A DNA stretch of 14,066 nucleotides from an uncultured Prevotellaceae bacterium. GTDB taxonomy: Bacteria; Bacteroidota; Bacteroidia; Bacteroidales; Bacteroidaceae. A program made the position numbers and the translations under genes. Shown here one piece after another: positions 1 to 7,983 of this stretch. The notes under the pieces are model-generated. The model did no database searches, was not told the origin of the DNA, and worked only from the letters and a program-made list of their open reading frames with translations. How positions within the stretch are numbered: the first letter of the stretch is position 1; every line of letters starts with the position of its first letter. Location: NCBI GenBank assembly GCA_946413885.1, contig CAMKMK010000039.1, forward strand, positions 1 through 14,066. Reading direction: 5' to 3'.

Positions 1-2862
1 GCCTTGTTTGGCAAGGAAGAGCAAGTTGACGAGACACGGGCAAAAAAGATGCTCGTGAACTACCTGCGTCATCACTATGGCATCCGCAATGTTGACAGCT
101 ATCTCGACCTCTACAGCGATATGCGCGGCGTATATGAGATAACCGACAATCTGAACGCTGAAACCACAGTAGCCTCCATTTGCGAGAACCTGCAGGGCAA
201 GATTCCTGCCAGCGAAGCCTCGATGCTCCTGCTGCGTCTGATGGAGTTCTGCGGCATCCAGGGGGACAAGGTTCATCCCATCTTCCGAGTTATGGCTGAC
301 CGTTTTGGGGTGGACGATGAGATATTCAACATTTTCATTGACTATGTCAAAGGAAACAGTACAGCCCACGTGATGCTGCATGATCTGGAGGGCACTGACG
401 GAAAACTGAAGACGCTGCTTAACCCCAAGACAGGACTTCTCATCTTCACCTATACAGGCAACGATACCGTCCTGCTGAACGATGTACCCGTACTCTCTGG
501 CACGTATCAAGTGTGGCTGCAAAGCAGTGTACTGAAAGGCAAGAACGGTCGCCCCGTATACTACTCCACTATCCTCGACGCCCACCAGCGGCACAACGGC
601 AAGGCGGTGGACGAAAGGGTGCAAGTGGAGTTCTGCGGACGCGACATCAATTTCCGTTTCCCCAACAGCGACACTGGCATGCACGACCTGAGCTTCACGC
701 TCCACGGCGGTGAGCTGCTGGCCATCATGGGAGGATCAGGAACAGGAAAGTCTACTCTCCTCTCCATCCTCAACGGCTCCCTCAAACCCCAACAAGGAAC
801 CATCACCATCAATGGGCACAGCATCGATGAGCCTCAGGTAAAAGACCTCATCGGTTTTGTCCCCCAAGATGACCTGCTTATCGAGGAACTCACTGTCTAT
901 CAGAACATCTACTTCACCGCCCGTCTCTGCTTCGAGGGCATGAGCGATGAAGAATTGGATCGACGTGTCATGAAGACGCTCAAGGACCTAGGCCTCGATG
1001 CTGCCAAAGACCTGAAGGTAGGTTCTGCCATCAACAAATACATCTCAGGTGGACAACGCAAGCGTCTGAACATTGCCTTGGAACTTATCCGTGAGCCTGC
1101 AGTCTTGTTCCTCGACGAACCCACTTCAGGACTCTCATCAGCCGATACAGAAAAGGTCATCAACCTGCTGAAAGAGCAAACGCTGAAGGGGAAACTCATC
1201 GTCGTGAACATCCACCAACCCTCGAGCGATGTCTACAAGCTCTTCGACCGTCTTTGGCTGCTCGACCGTGGTGGCTATCCCGTATTCGACGGCAATCCCA
1301 TTGATGCCATCACCTACTTCAAGACAGCCGCTGACTATGCTGATGCAGAAACCAGTGCCTGTCCCACCTGTGGGAACGTAAATCCAGAAATCATCCTCAA
1401 CATCATTGATGAGAAGGCATTGACAGCCAGTGGGGAGATCTCTGACGAACGCAAGACAACACCTCAGGAATGGCACGCCATCTACCTGAAGAACCGCCCG
1501 ACCCTGCCAGAACCTGAAGTGAGCAAGGTTCCCCCTTCAGACCAACGGCGCCCGAACCCTCTAAGGCAGTTCCTCATCTTCCTGCAACGCAACATAAAGA
1601 CCAAAAGCACAAACTTCCAATACCTGCTCATCACTCTTCTGGAAGCACCACTCCTGGCCATTATCTGCTCACTGCTGACTCGCTATGCACCCCCTGAAGG
1701 CTACAGCGTGATGGACAACAAGAATCTGGTGAGCTATTTCTTCATGGCTATTATTGTTGCCACATTCATCGGCATGAGCGGAAGTGCAGAGGAAATCATC
1801 AAAGACCGTGCTTTGCTAAAGCGCGAGAAGTTCCTACGCCTTTCCTACAGCAGTTACATCTGGTCGAAAATCATATATCTGGCTGGCGTTTCCCTTGTGC
1901 AAACCCTTCTCTTCATCCTCATCGGAAACACAATCATGGGATTGCACGGCCTGACGAGCGTATGGTGGCTGATTCTGTTTGTGACAGCCCTTCTGTCCAA
2001 TCTCATTGGACTTCTGCTCTCCCAATGCCTGAATTCGATAGTGGCAATCTACATCAGCATTCCGCTGCTGCTTATCCCTCAAATCCTGCTGTGTGGACTG
2101 GTTGTCAGCTTCTCTGACCTAACGCCAAGGAGCACGACAGGCAATGTGCCTCTTATCGGAGACGTCATTCCTTCGCGATGGGCGTATGAAGCCCTGGCCG
2201 TAACCTCGTTCACCGACAATGCCTACGAAAAGCCTTTCTTCTCGATAGACAAAGAGAAACACGAAAGCCAATGGTATCTGGCAGGTGTCGTCTATGAACT
2301 GCAGTCGCAACTGGAAACGATGCGTGACGAGCAAAAACGTGGCATAGAGGTAAAGCCTGAACACATGCGCACCATCCGAACCAACCTGCCTCTGCTAGCA
2401 GCTTTCTGCGGCATCGACAACTATCAGGGCGATGAGAGCTACGAGTCGCTGCAAGACTATCTGAAAGAGGCTGAAAAGCTGCTCATAAAACGCGGCAACA
2501 AACTCACACTGCAAGCAGACCGCCAGATGACCAATGCCCTGAAGGAAATGGGAAAGGAAGCGATCCTGCAGTTGAAACGTGACAACTGCAACAAGAAACT
2601 CGAAGAACTCGTTACGGGTGCTGACCAAGGAAGAATTCTGGATATCGTGAAGAGCCATTTCGTGCCCCGCGCAGGATTGGTTTATCTGACACCACGCAGC
2701 CGCCTGGGACGTGCACCATTCTACAGCAGCGAGAAGATAGTGGGTCCCTGGCACGTGAAAACCCTATGGTTCAACATGAGTGTATTACTGCTTATGTGTC
2801 TCGTCACTGGCGCTCTCCTATTTGCTGACTGTCCAGGACGATGGGTTCGTAAAGACTCGTGA
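1..2862 (+). CDS. ABCG-like ABC transporter, fused ATPase-permease (5' end cut by window)
   Basis: The reading frame is open to the window edge; the TTG at base 4 is probably internal, so the N-terminus is incomplete. Numbered from that TTG, an N-terminal helical region (about 10-120, possibly TerB-like) and a beta-rich stretch (about 134-190, perhaps FHA-like) precede the ATPase. The ATPase is complete: Walker A G243-S250 (GGSGTGKS), Q-loop Q288, signature S348-GGQ, Walker B ending D371-E372, H-loop H404. A CPTC pair (C453, C456) follows, then about six membrane segments near 540-558, 576-592, 623-644, 653-674, 679-703 and 924-941. A soluble loop of about 215 residues separates the last two, beginning with an ABCG-like RWAYEAL motif at 725-731. 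This ATPase-first, permease-second order is that of the ABCG/ABC2 exporter group. It should act in the inner membrane as a dimer; the substrate cannot be read from sequence. The family is sure, the function is not. Confidence 0.9.
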   Translation, partial: ALFGKEEQVDETRAKKMLVNYLRHHYGIRNVDSYLDLYSDMRGVYEITDNLNAETTVASICENLQGKIPASEASMLLLRLMEFCGIQGDKVHPIFRVMADRFGVDDEIFNIFIDYVKGNSTAHVMLHDLEGTDGKLKTLLNPKTGLLIFTYTGNDTVLLNDVPVLSGTYQVWLQSSVLKGKNGRPVYYSTILDAHQRHNGKAVDERVQVEFCGRDINFRFPNSDTGMHDLSFTLHGGELLAIMGGSGTGKSTLLSILNGSLKPQQGTITINGHSIDEPQVKDLIGFVPQDDLLIEELTVYQNIYFTARLCFEGMSDEELDRRVMKTLKDLGLDAAKDLKVGSAINKYISGGQRKRLNIALELIREPAVLFLDEPTSGLSSADTEKVINLLKEQTLKGKLIVVNIHQPSSDVYKLFDRLWLLDRGGYPVFDGNPIDAITYFKTAADYADAETSACPTCGNVNPEIILNIIDEKALTASGEISDERKTTPQEWHAIYLKNRPTLPEPEVSKVPPSDQRRPNPLRQFLIFLQRNIKTKSTNFQYLLITLLEAPLLAIICSLLTRYAPPEGYSVMDNKNLVSYFFMAIIVATFIGMSGSAEEIIKDRALLKREKFLRLSYSSYIWSKIIYLAGVSLVQTLLFILIGNTIMGLHGLTSVWWLILFVTALLSNLIGLLLSQCLNSIVAIYISIPLLLIPQILLCGLVVSFSDLTPRSTTGNVPLIGDVIPSRWAYEALAVTSFTDNAYEKPFFSIDKEKHESQWYLAGVVYELQSQLETMRDEQKRGIEVKPEHMRTIRTNLPLLAAFCGIDNYQGDESYESLQDYLKEAEKLLIKRGNKLTLQADRQMTNALKEMGKEAILQLKRDNCNKKLEELVTGADQGRILDIVKSHFVPRAGLVYLTPRSRLGRAPFYSSEKIVGPWHVKTLWFNMSVLLLMCLVTGALLFADCPGRWVRKDS

Positions 2863-2947
2863 TCTACCCGTAAATACGACAAACATTAAAAGAATAAAAG
2901 GAAAGAACAAATAATTTATTAACAACAAAATTCAAAATCCAAAACAA

Positions 2948-3748
2948 ATGAAGAAATCATCATTTTTCGCAGTAGCTCTTGCTACCATGGTCTTCGCAGC
3001 ATGCGGAGGCAAAAAAACCACTCAGAACGCTGAGGAGGTAAGTGCAGAAATCAGTTTCGAGCAAGAACAAATCGAGGCAAGCATCAAGCAGAACTTCGAC
3101 AGCCTGGCAACTCAAGTGGGAAATCTCAAGCAATTGCCCATTCGCAAGAAAGACGGAGTCATCACCCTCTCTGAGGAAGAAATGAAGGTAAAGCCTGACT
3201 ATCTGCTCGACCCCAACATCTCAGAGAAAGCTACCACACTTGCTGAGAAGTACCGCATGCTGAGTGCTCTGCAAATCGACAAGGAAATCGCAGAACTCTA
3301 TGAAATGCCTACCACAGAGTATGAGAACAGAATTGCAAGTCTGTTCGTTGACATCAACGATCCTTCCTTCAAAGCTATCGAAGGAAACAGCGATGTATAC
3401 GAGACTACACAAGAACTCTACAACGCAATGAACGAGAACGGACGCATCAACTACTTCTGGCAGATTGTATCTACCGCACTCGTTGAGCAACTTTACGTTG
3501 TATCACAGAACACTGACAAATTCTTGGCAGCCTTCGACGATGAGACAGCATCCAACATGTCATATCGCATGATTCTCATTCAGGATGCCATCAATCGTCT
3601 GACTGAGTACGATCCTGAGGTGACTCCAGTAGCAGAAGCTCTCGAGCCTCTCAATGTCATCAACGCTACCAGCGTCAGCGAACTGAAGGAACAGCTTGAA
3701 TCAGCCAAAGATCAGATCGCTGCTGCTCGCCAAAGCCTCGTAGGTTAA
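2948..3748 (+). CDS. Helical lipoprotein of unknown function
   Basis: A 266-residue protein with a lipoprotein signal peptide: positive MKK, a hydrophobic core, and lipobox F16-A17-A18-C19. The residues after the cysteine (GGKKTTQ) are neutral or basic, which argues against the acidic surface-export signal of Bacteroidetes lipoproteins and favours a periplasm-facing anchor; this is inference. The mature part is rich in Glu, Gln, Asp and Leu, appears almost wholly alpha-helical, and ends in a likely amphipathic helix (about 240-264). I recognise no domain or catalytic motif. The ATG follows a very A-rich leader (2919-2947), usual for well-translated Bacteroidetes genes. It lies 85 nt after the ABC transporter; no TAnnTTTG box is visible in that gap, so co-transcription is possible. 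A strong stem-loop follows. Confidence 0.85.
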   Translation: MKKSSFFAVALATMVFAACGGKKTTQNAEEVSAEISFEQEQIEASIKQNFDSLATQVGNLKQLPIRKKDGVITLSEEEMKVKPDYLLDPNISEKATTLAEKYRMLSALQIDKEIAELYEMPTTEYENRIASLFVDINDPSFKAIEGNSDVYETTQELYNAMNENGRINYFWQIVSTALVEQLYVVSQNTDKFLAAFDDETASNMSYRMILIQDAINRLTEYDPEVTPVAEALEPLNVINATSVSELKEQLESAKDQIAAARQSLVG

Positions 3749-3781
3749 GAAAGAAAAAGAGGGAACAACATTCCCTGATAG

Positions 3782-3822
3782 ACAAGGGAGGGTGCCACAA
3801 AAAGTGAAGCACCCTCCCTTGT
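3782..3822. terminator. Stem-loop between convergent genes, likely bidirectional terminator
   Basis: A perfect 14-bp inverted repeat (3782-3795 against 3809-3822, ACAAGGGAGGGTGC and its complement) encloses 13 nt that can pair three more bases (CAC/GTG). It lies 33 nt past the lipoprotein stop and 55 nt past the STAS gene stop on the other strand, so it can end transcripts from both sides. There is no clear U-tract on either strand. A smaller hairpin (GGGAA/TTCCC, 3761-3775) sits just before it. Confidence 0.7.
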
Positions 3823-3877
3823 TCATTGTATCGTTGAGACTCATCCGTACGAGAGTCCCCTGCAGGGGTTTACCAAA

Positions 3878-4180
3878 CTATCTCAACTCAAACAAATTGA
3901 TAAGTCCTGTCATCTTGAACACGCTGCTCAGGTCAGCATTCATACCAGTGAGAAAGACATGAATGCCCTTGGGCTTAGCATGCTTCAACACACTGAGAAA
4001 CAGACGCAGACCACTCGAGGAGATATATTCAAGAGCATTACAGTCAAGCACAATCTCACCAGCAGTACAATCATTCAGCGGCTTCAGATCCTGTTCACAC
4101 TGAGGAGCTGCAGCCGTATCCAAACGACCTTCAAAGACAGCCACCATGCTGCCATCCTTTTCATAAAGCGTTGTTTTCAT
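3878..4180 (-). CDS. STAS-domain anti-sigma factor antagonist (RsbV/SpoIIAA-like)
   Basis: A 100-residue single-domain STAS protein, the usual size for SpoIIAA/RsbV. The conserved phosphorylation loop is I53-S54-S55-S56-G57-L58. By alignment with the DS(S/T)G loop of SpoIIAA/RsbV, S55 is the likely phosphoserine, and S54 replaces the usual Asp. In the known scheme an RsbW-type kinase phosphorylates this serine, a SpoIIE-type phosphatase removes the phosphate, and only the unphosphorylated form binds the kinase and frees its target. Both enzyme types are encoded directly upstream: the kinase gene ends 35 nt before this ATG and the phosphatase precedes that. It is the last gene of the apparent operon and ends near the bidirectional terminator. 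The protein family is clear; the process controlled is unknown. Confidence 0.9.
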   Translation of the reverse strand: MKTTLYEKDGSMVAVFEGRLDTAAAPQCEQDLKPLNDCTAGEIVLDCNALEYISSSGLRLFLSVLKHAKPKGIHVFLTGMNADLSSVFKMTGLINLFELR

Positions 4181-4215
4181 ATTCTATTCTATAGTTTAAA
4201 GAGGATAAATCAAAT

Positions 4216-4686
4216 TCACAATCCCAGTTTCTTACACAACGTGAGAACATTCCTGCCCCCCACACGCTCATAATGGATGGAGTCCATCAGTTCGCGTACA
4301 AGAAATATGCCCAACCCTCCGATGGGGCGTTCTTCAAGTGAGAGGGTTGTGTCGACTTTCTCCCTTGCAGTAGGGTCAAAGGGAGTACCGCTGTCGGAAA
4401 TGGTGAACACCAACCGCCCTTCATCACAACACACATCGACATTCACATCACCAGGCGTATCTTTGGGATAGGCATATTTCATCACATTCACCACAGCCTC
4501 CTCGAGCGCCAGGTTCATCTGCATCGTCTGTGCCTGATTGAAATCAACAGAATCACATACCTCATCGACAAAGTGTTGCAGTCGAGGAACAGCCTGGACA
4601 TCGTTGGGCAAAACAAGGGAACGTGAAAACGGTTTCCGTTTGCCAGCGTGTTGCTTTTGAGTCATCGTGCCATCCAATGCCTTCAT
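4216..4686 (-). CDS. Stand-alone RsbW-like serine kinase / anti-sigma factor (HATPase_c_2)
   Basis: A 156-residue GHKL ATPase of the RsbW/SpoIIAB type. Visible ATP-site elements are the N-box E63 and N67 (LALEEAVVNVM), the G1 box D98-S-G-x-P-F-D, and the glycine lid G123-G-L-G126. All key residues are kept, so it should be active, phosphorylating the STAS protein encoded next to it. Residues 21-155 are about two-thirds identical by eye to the C-terminal domain of the large phosphatase encoded immediately upstream, including two long identical runs. This points to duplication of the kinase domain. Its ATG is 14 nt after the phosphatase stop, so the two are surely co-transcribed. An alternative start is M8. 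Neither has a Shine-Dalgarno sequence. The usual partner of such a kinase is a sigma factor, but none is encoded in the window. Confidence 0.9.
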   Translation of the reverse strand: MKALDGTMTQKQHAGKRKPFSRSLVLPNDVQAVPRLQHFVDEVCDSVDFNQAQTMQMNLALEEAVVNVMKYAYPKDTPGDVNVDVCCDEGRLVFTISDSGTPFDPTAREKVDTTLSLEERPIGGLGIFLVRELMDSIHYERVGGRNVLTLCKKLGL

Positions 4687-5120
4687 GTAGAGAGATGTGT
4701 TTATTGGGGTGTAGCGGTTAATTTCTTACGAAGCGTAAGCACATTCTTACCATTGATGCGTTCGTAGTTGATGGAATCCATCAGCTCACGTACCAGGAAG
4801 ATGCCCAAGCCACCAATGGGACGTTCCTCTAATGAAAGAGAAGTGTCGATTTCCTCCTTTGTGGTAGGATCGAAAGGCAGGCCACTGTCTGTAATCGTGA
4901 ATTTCAGGCGTACATCATTGGCTTCTGCAACGATATTCACATCACCATCAGAACCTTTTGGATAAGCATAAGTCATCACGTTGACAACAGCTTCCTCAAG
5001 TGCCAGGTTCATCTGCATCGTCAGAGACATGTCGAAACCTAATGCCTCGCATACCTCATCGACAAACTGTGCCAGCTGGGGAACAGTCTGCACGTCATTG
5101 GGCAAAGTTATCTCTCGCTG
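4216..5120 (-). repeat. Tandem duplication of RsbW-like kinase domain
   Basis: The sequence encoding the C-terminal kinase domain of the phosphatase (4719-5120) and the adjacent stand-alone kinase gene (4216-4626) are paralogous copies in the same orientation. By eye about 93 of 135 aligned residues match. The DNA differs at many third codon positions, so the duplication is not recent and both copies have been kept under protein-level selection. Confidence 0.8.
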
Positions 5121-7121
5121 CAATCTCACATCGCGATGTTCCTTGGTATAACGAATAGCGAGCATAGTCAAATCGTCACTTTGTTCAGCATGGTCCACAA
5201 AAGTGCTTACAGCATCGCTCATACGCTCAAGCAAAATGTTTGGCGACTTGTCTTCCTCTGCCAGAAGCTGTTCTGCCACACCCATCATCCGCTCTTCGCC
5301 AAACTGTCCATGGTCTGAATTCTCTGCCTCCGTCAGTCCATCCGTATATAAGAAGATGATGGTCTGGGGAGAAATCCACATCTCCTGCGACGTATATTTC
5401 CAGTCGCTCATCACACCCAGAGGAATGTTCGAGTCAATTGTCATCGTTTCCACTTCTTTGTTGATAAGCAAAGGAACATTGTGGCCTGCATTGCAGATAC
5501 GCAAACGACCTGTAGGCAGATCGAGCACACCTGTCAACATCGTCACGAACATGTTCGATTCACTCTGGTCGGCCAACGACTCGTTCATTTGCATCATCAC
5601 ACGTTCTGGGGCAGCCTCGCGGGCAGAAAGTGTCTTGAACAAAGACCTGGTGACAGCCATCACCAAAGCAGCTGGCACACCTTTGCCGCTCACGTCACCA
5701 ACGCAGAAAAAGAGCTTTTCGTCGCGTATATAGAAATCATAGAAATCACCTCCCACGGCCTTCGCTGGAGTCAATTGTCCTGAAATCTCGATGTCATCAC
5801 GTTCTGGATAAGGAGGAAATGTCTTTGGAATCATCGACATCTGGATATCATTCGCCACCTTCAACTCGCTCTCCATCGATGCCTTCATGGATGTGGTTAT
5901 CTTCAGCTCGCTGACATATCGCGAGAGTGATTTCAGCATTTCCTCAAAGGAATCGCGCAAGTGACGTATCTCGTCGTGCGAGGCGATGACAGGCATGGGG
6001 ACATCAAAGTTTCCTTTAGCTATCTCACGAGTCGAGTCCGCCAATAATTTCAATGGACGTAAATGGTAATGGATGACGAAGAAGATAAGCAGGGAAAGCG
6101 AGACTGCCATCAGGCCAAGCAAATAGAACATGCTGCGCTGAAGCTTGTTTGGAGTCTTCAGAATCTCGTCTTCTGGAATGGAGAAACTGACTGACCATAA
6201 AACCCTGTCGACGGGAGCGAAATAGACAATCTGGTTGGCAGTCAACTCATTTCGATTATCATCTTTACCGTCAGTAAGAACGTGTATAGGAGCAGTCATC
6301 GTATCACTTCCTTTCTCCCATCGCAACATTCGCTGAATAAGTTCCATTGATTTCTTGTTGCCTTTCTCGCGGACGAGCTTCACGGCGTTCACGCTAAGAA
6401 TGCACGAGGAATCCGGATGGCAGATGAACTGCTCATCACGACTGACAACACTGACGCGCGAATAAGGATAAGGCTTGACATCATCGATGACGGTTTTCAC
6501 CCACATCAAATCCACGTCAGCACATAGCACAGCATAGATGGAGCCATTGGGTTCCTTGAGGGGTACTGAATATGTCACCATCGGACGTTTCGTCGACATG
6601 GAATCCAGATATGGCAAGCACCAGTAGCCCGCCTCCTTCACGTTGGTATATATCCAGTTGCTGTCAGTCTCCAGATAGCAGAAGTCATGGTCAGGACCAC
6701 CAATCTCATCGTGTTCCACAGCCTTTGTGGTCGCATCGTTGTAAACGGTTGGGGCATAGTAGCGGCCATGGGCAGGGAAATAGTTCTCGCGATAGAGAAG
6801 CGTAACGGCAGCGATGTCGGTATTGTGCTTAATCAGACGCTCCAACAGTTGATAGCAATTCTTGTCGTCATAAGCGAACAAATCTGCATAGGCTGCCGCC
6901 GTCTGAACAGCTGTCTCCACATCAGAGACACGGTCGTCTATCGCCTTGATGGCACCATCCATTGAACGGCTGGCCTGACGATGGACCTCTTCGACCATCA
7001 CCTTTCGAACATGATGAACCTGCCATAAGCCAAAAATCAAGAGGATCAATCCTGCGAGGGTAACCACCACGATGGTTGTCCTGAAGGCCACAGAGGCATT
7101 CATCCTATTACGTATACCCAT
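4701..7121 (-). CDS. Membrane sensor SpoIIE/PP2C phosphatase with C-terminal RsbW-like kinase domain
   Basis: An 806-residue inner-membrane signalling protein. In order: membrane segment 16-33; a periplasmic, probably Cache-type sensor (about 36-325); membrane segment 331-351; HAMP (352-404); a helical linker; SpoIIE/PP2C phosphatase (about 440-657); and an RsbW-like GHKL kinase (668-800). Phosphatase metal-site residues are present in G457-G-D459, D476-V-S-G, Y592-T-D594-G and D649-D650. Kinase residues E710, N714, D745-S-G and G770-G-L-G773 are also intact. One polypeptide can therefore both add and remove the phosphate on a STAS partner, the arrangement known in Pseudomonas HsbR, here under a periplasmic ligand sensor instead of a receiver domain. 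It starts 42 nt after the upstream outer-membrane protein gene, with no promoter visible in the gap. The ligand and output are unknown. Confidence 0.92.
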   Translation of the reverse strand: MGIRNRMNASVAFRTTIVVVTLAGLILLIFGLWQVHHVRKVMVEEVHRQASRSMDGAIKAIDDRVSDVETAVQTAAAYADLFAYDDKNCYQLLERLIKHNTDIAAVTLLYRENYFPAHGRYYAPTVYNDATTKAVEHDEIGGPDHDFCYLETDSNWIYTNVKEAGYWCLPYLDSMSTKRPMVTYSVPLKEPNGSIYAVLCADVDLMWVKTVIDDVKPYPYSRVSVVSRDEQFICHPDSSCILSVNAVKLVREKGNKKSMELIQRMLRWEKGSDTMTAPIHVLTDGKDDNRNELTANQIVYFAPVDRVLWSVSFSIPEDEILKTPNKLQRSMFYLLGLMAVSLSLLIFFVIHYHLRPLKLLADSTREIAKGNFDVPMPVIASHDEIRHLRDSFEEMLKSLSRYVSELKITTSMKASMESELKVANDIQMSMIPKTFPPYPERDDIEISGQLTPAKAVGGDFYDFYIRDEKLFFCVGDVSGKGVPAALVMAVTRSLFKTLSAREAAPERVMMQMNESLADQSESNMFVTMLTGVLDLPTGRLRICNAGHNVPLLINKEVETMTIDSNIPLGVMSDWKYTSQEMWISPQTIIFLYTDGLTEAENSDHGQFGEERMMGVAEQLLAEEDKSPNILLERMSDAVSTFVDHAEQSDDLTMLAIRYTKEHRDVRLQREITLPNDVQTVPQLAQFVDEVCEALGFDMSLTMQMNLALEEAVVNVMTYAYPKGSDGDVNIVAEANDVRLKFTITDSGLPFDPTTKEEIDTSLSLEERPIGGLGIFLVRELMDSINYERINGKNVLTLRKKLTATPQ

Positions 7122-7163
7122 ACCTAAACCTCTCTTTCCGATTGCAATGATATCAAAAACAAC

Positions 7164-7871
7164 TTATTGAAAAGCATTCAACGTCAATCCAAACACGAAA
7201 TAGGCGTGCTTCGAATCAGGATTAGCCACAACCTGAGCAAACAGCGGAAGCGCGAAATGGTCCGTAATCCGCAGTTCCTTCGTCGCACGCAACCCAACAT
7301 TCACCACCGCAAAATGGTTCACATCATAATAGTCCGTCACATAGGGGACCATACCCAAGGAAGCCTGCCAATCGCAGGTTACGAAACGGAAAGGAGCCGC
7401 TATCTCAAAATAGGATGAATAGGCTCTCTTACCGCTCTTGGTGCGACCATCATTGCCTGCAAAGTTTGTCTGCCAGGAAACGCTCACAGGCCCAAAATCA
7501 TACCCTGCAAAAGCCTCGAAGACATGGCTCGTCGCGTGAGCTTTATAGCGGAAATACTGACTAACAGGGTCATTCATCCAATAATCGATGACACCTACGC
7601 TAAGCCCACCTGTCGTGTAACAGCCAATGAGGTCTATCTCACGAGGGTCTGACAAGTCGACAAACCCCATGTTCCCAAAAGCAGACAGGCTAAGCCCCTT
7701 CCAGGAGACACCCAACGTAGGCTGCACACTGGCACTACCCAAATTCAATCCTCGCCAGACATATTGACTGACAATATCTGCCCTCAAAGTCATTTCAGCC
7801 TTGTCCTGAGCAGACACCTGGAGGGGCATCATGAGGAGGCAGGCAATGATATATTTCACTTTTTTCTTCAT
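7164..7871 (-). CDS. Outer-membrane beta-barrel protein, TorF-like putative porin
   Basis: A 235-residue protein with a Sec signal peptide (MKKK, hydrophobic 8-17, probable cleavage after A21 before QD). The mature part is made of alternating-pattern beta strands and ends in short hydrophobic strands; the C-terminal FGLTLNAFQ suits an outer-membrane barrel. The first mature strand (DIVSQYVWRGLNLG, 32-45) resembles the D-x-V-S-x-Y-x-x-R-G opening of the TorF/TIGR02001 putative porin group; this assignment is from memory of the motif and is moderate. It is the first gene of the apparent partner-switch operon. It has candidate -7 boxes immediately upstream and only 42 nt to the sensor phosphatase gene. 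Whether it supplies a ligand to that sensor or is simply co-regulated cannot be told. Confidence 0.75.
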   Translation of the reverse strand: MKKKVKYIIACLLMMPLQVSAQDKAEMTLRADIVSQYVWRGLNLGSASVQPTLGVSWKGLSLSAFGNMGFVDLSDPREIDLIGCYTTGGLSVGVIDYWMNDPVSQYFRYKAHATSHVFEAFAGYDFGPVSVSWQTNFAGNDGRTKSGKRAYSSYFEIAAPFRFVTCDWQASLGMVPYVTDYYDVNHFAVVNVGLRATKELRITDHFALPLFAQVVANPDSKHAYFVFGLTLNAFQ

Positions 7872-7879
7872 ATTGGGGA

Positions 7880-7904
7880 CAAATATACGAAAAAAACAAA
7901 TATA
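7880..7904 (-). promoter_or_regulatory. Candidate promoter of the barrel/partner-switch operon
   Basis: Two copies of TATATTTG (matching TAnnTTTG) read on the minus strand at 7904-7897 and 7887-7880. The distal copy would give a leader of about 20 nt before the ATG at 7871; the proximal copy would put the transcription start almost on the ATG. No good -33 TTTG is visible at the right distance from either, so strength is uncertain. Confidence 0.5.
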
Positions 7905-7909
7905 AGATG

Positions 7910-7942
7910 TTTTTCAGAAAAGAAATTTTCTTTGTATCTTTG
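7910..7942 (+). promoter_or_regulatory. Bacteroidetes-type promoter of the DUF456 gene
   Basis: TATCTTTG at 7935-7942 matches the -7 consensus TAnnTTTG exactly. A T-rich stretch (7910-7914) lies 20 nt upstream where the -33 element belongs, but lacks the final G. Transcription should begin near 7946-7950, giving a leader of about 35 nt before ATG 7984. This rules out the in-frame GTG at 7945 as the start. Confidence 0.7.
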
Positions 7943-7983
7943 CGGTGCAATATATTAAAAGGTATAAGGAAAGGAAAACAACA

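Noticed and set aside
4..6. TTG at base 4 as the true start of the ABC transporter
   Set aside because: The frame is open to the first base of the window and the protein begins abruptly; the real start is probably upstream.
5203..5733. Plus-strand open frame of 176 codons
   Set aside because: It is antisense to the SpoIIE phosphatase domain, whose catalytic motifs read clearly on the minus strand; the plus-strand product has no recognisable domain.
7945..7983. GTG at 7945 as start of the DUF456 gene
   Set aside because: It lies directly after the -7 box at 7935-7942, at or before the expected transcription start, and the extra 13 residues are basic and unlike the family; ATG 7984 is better.
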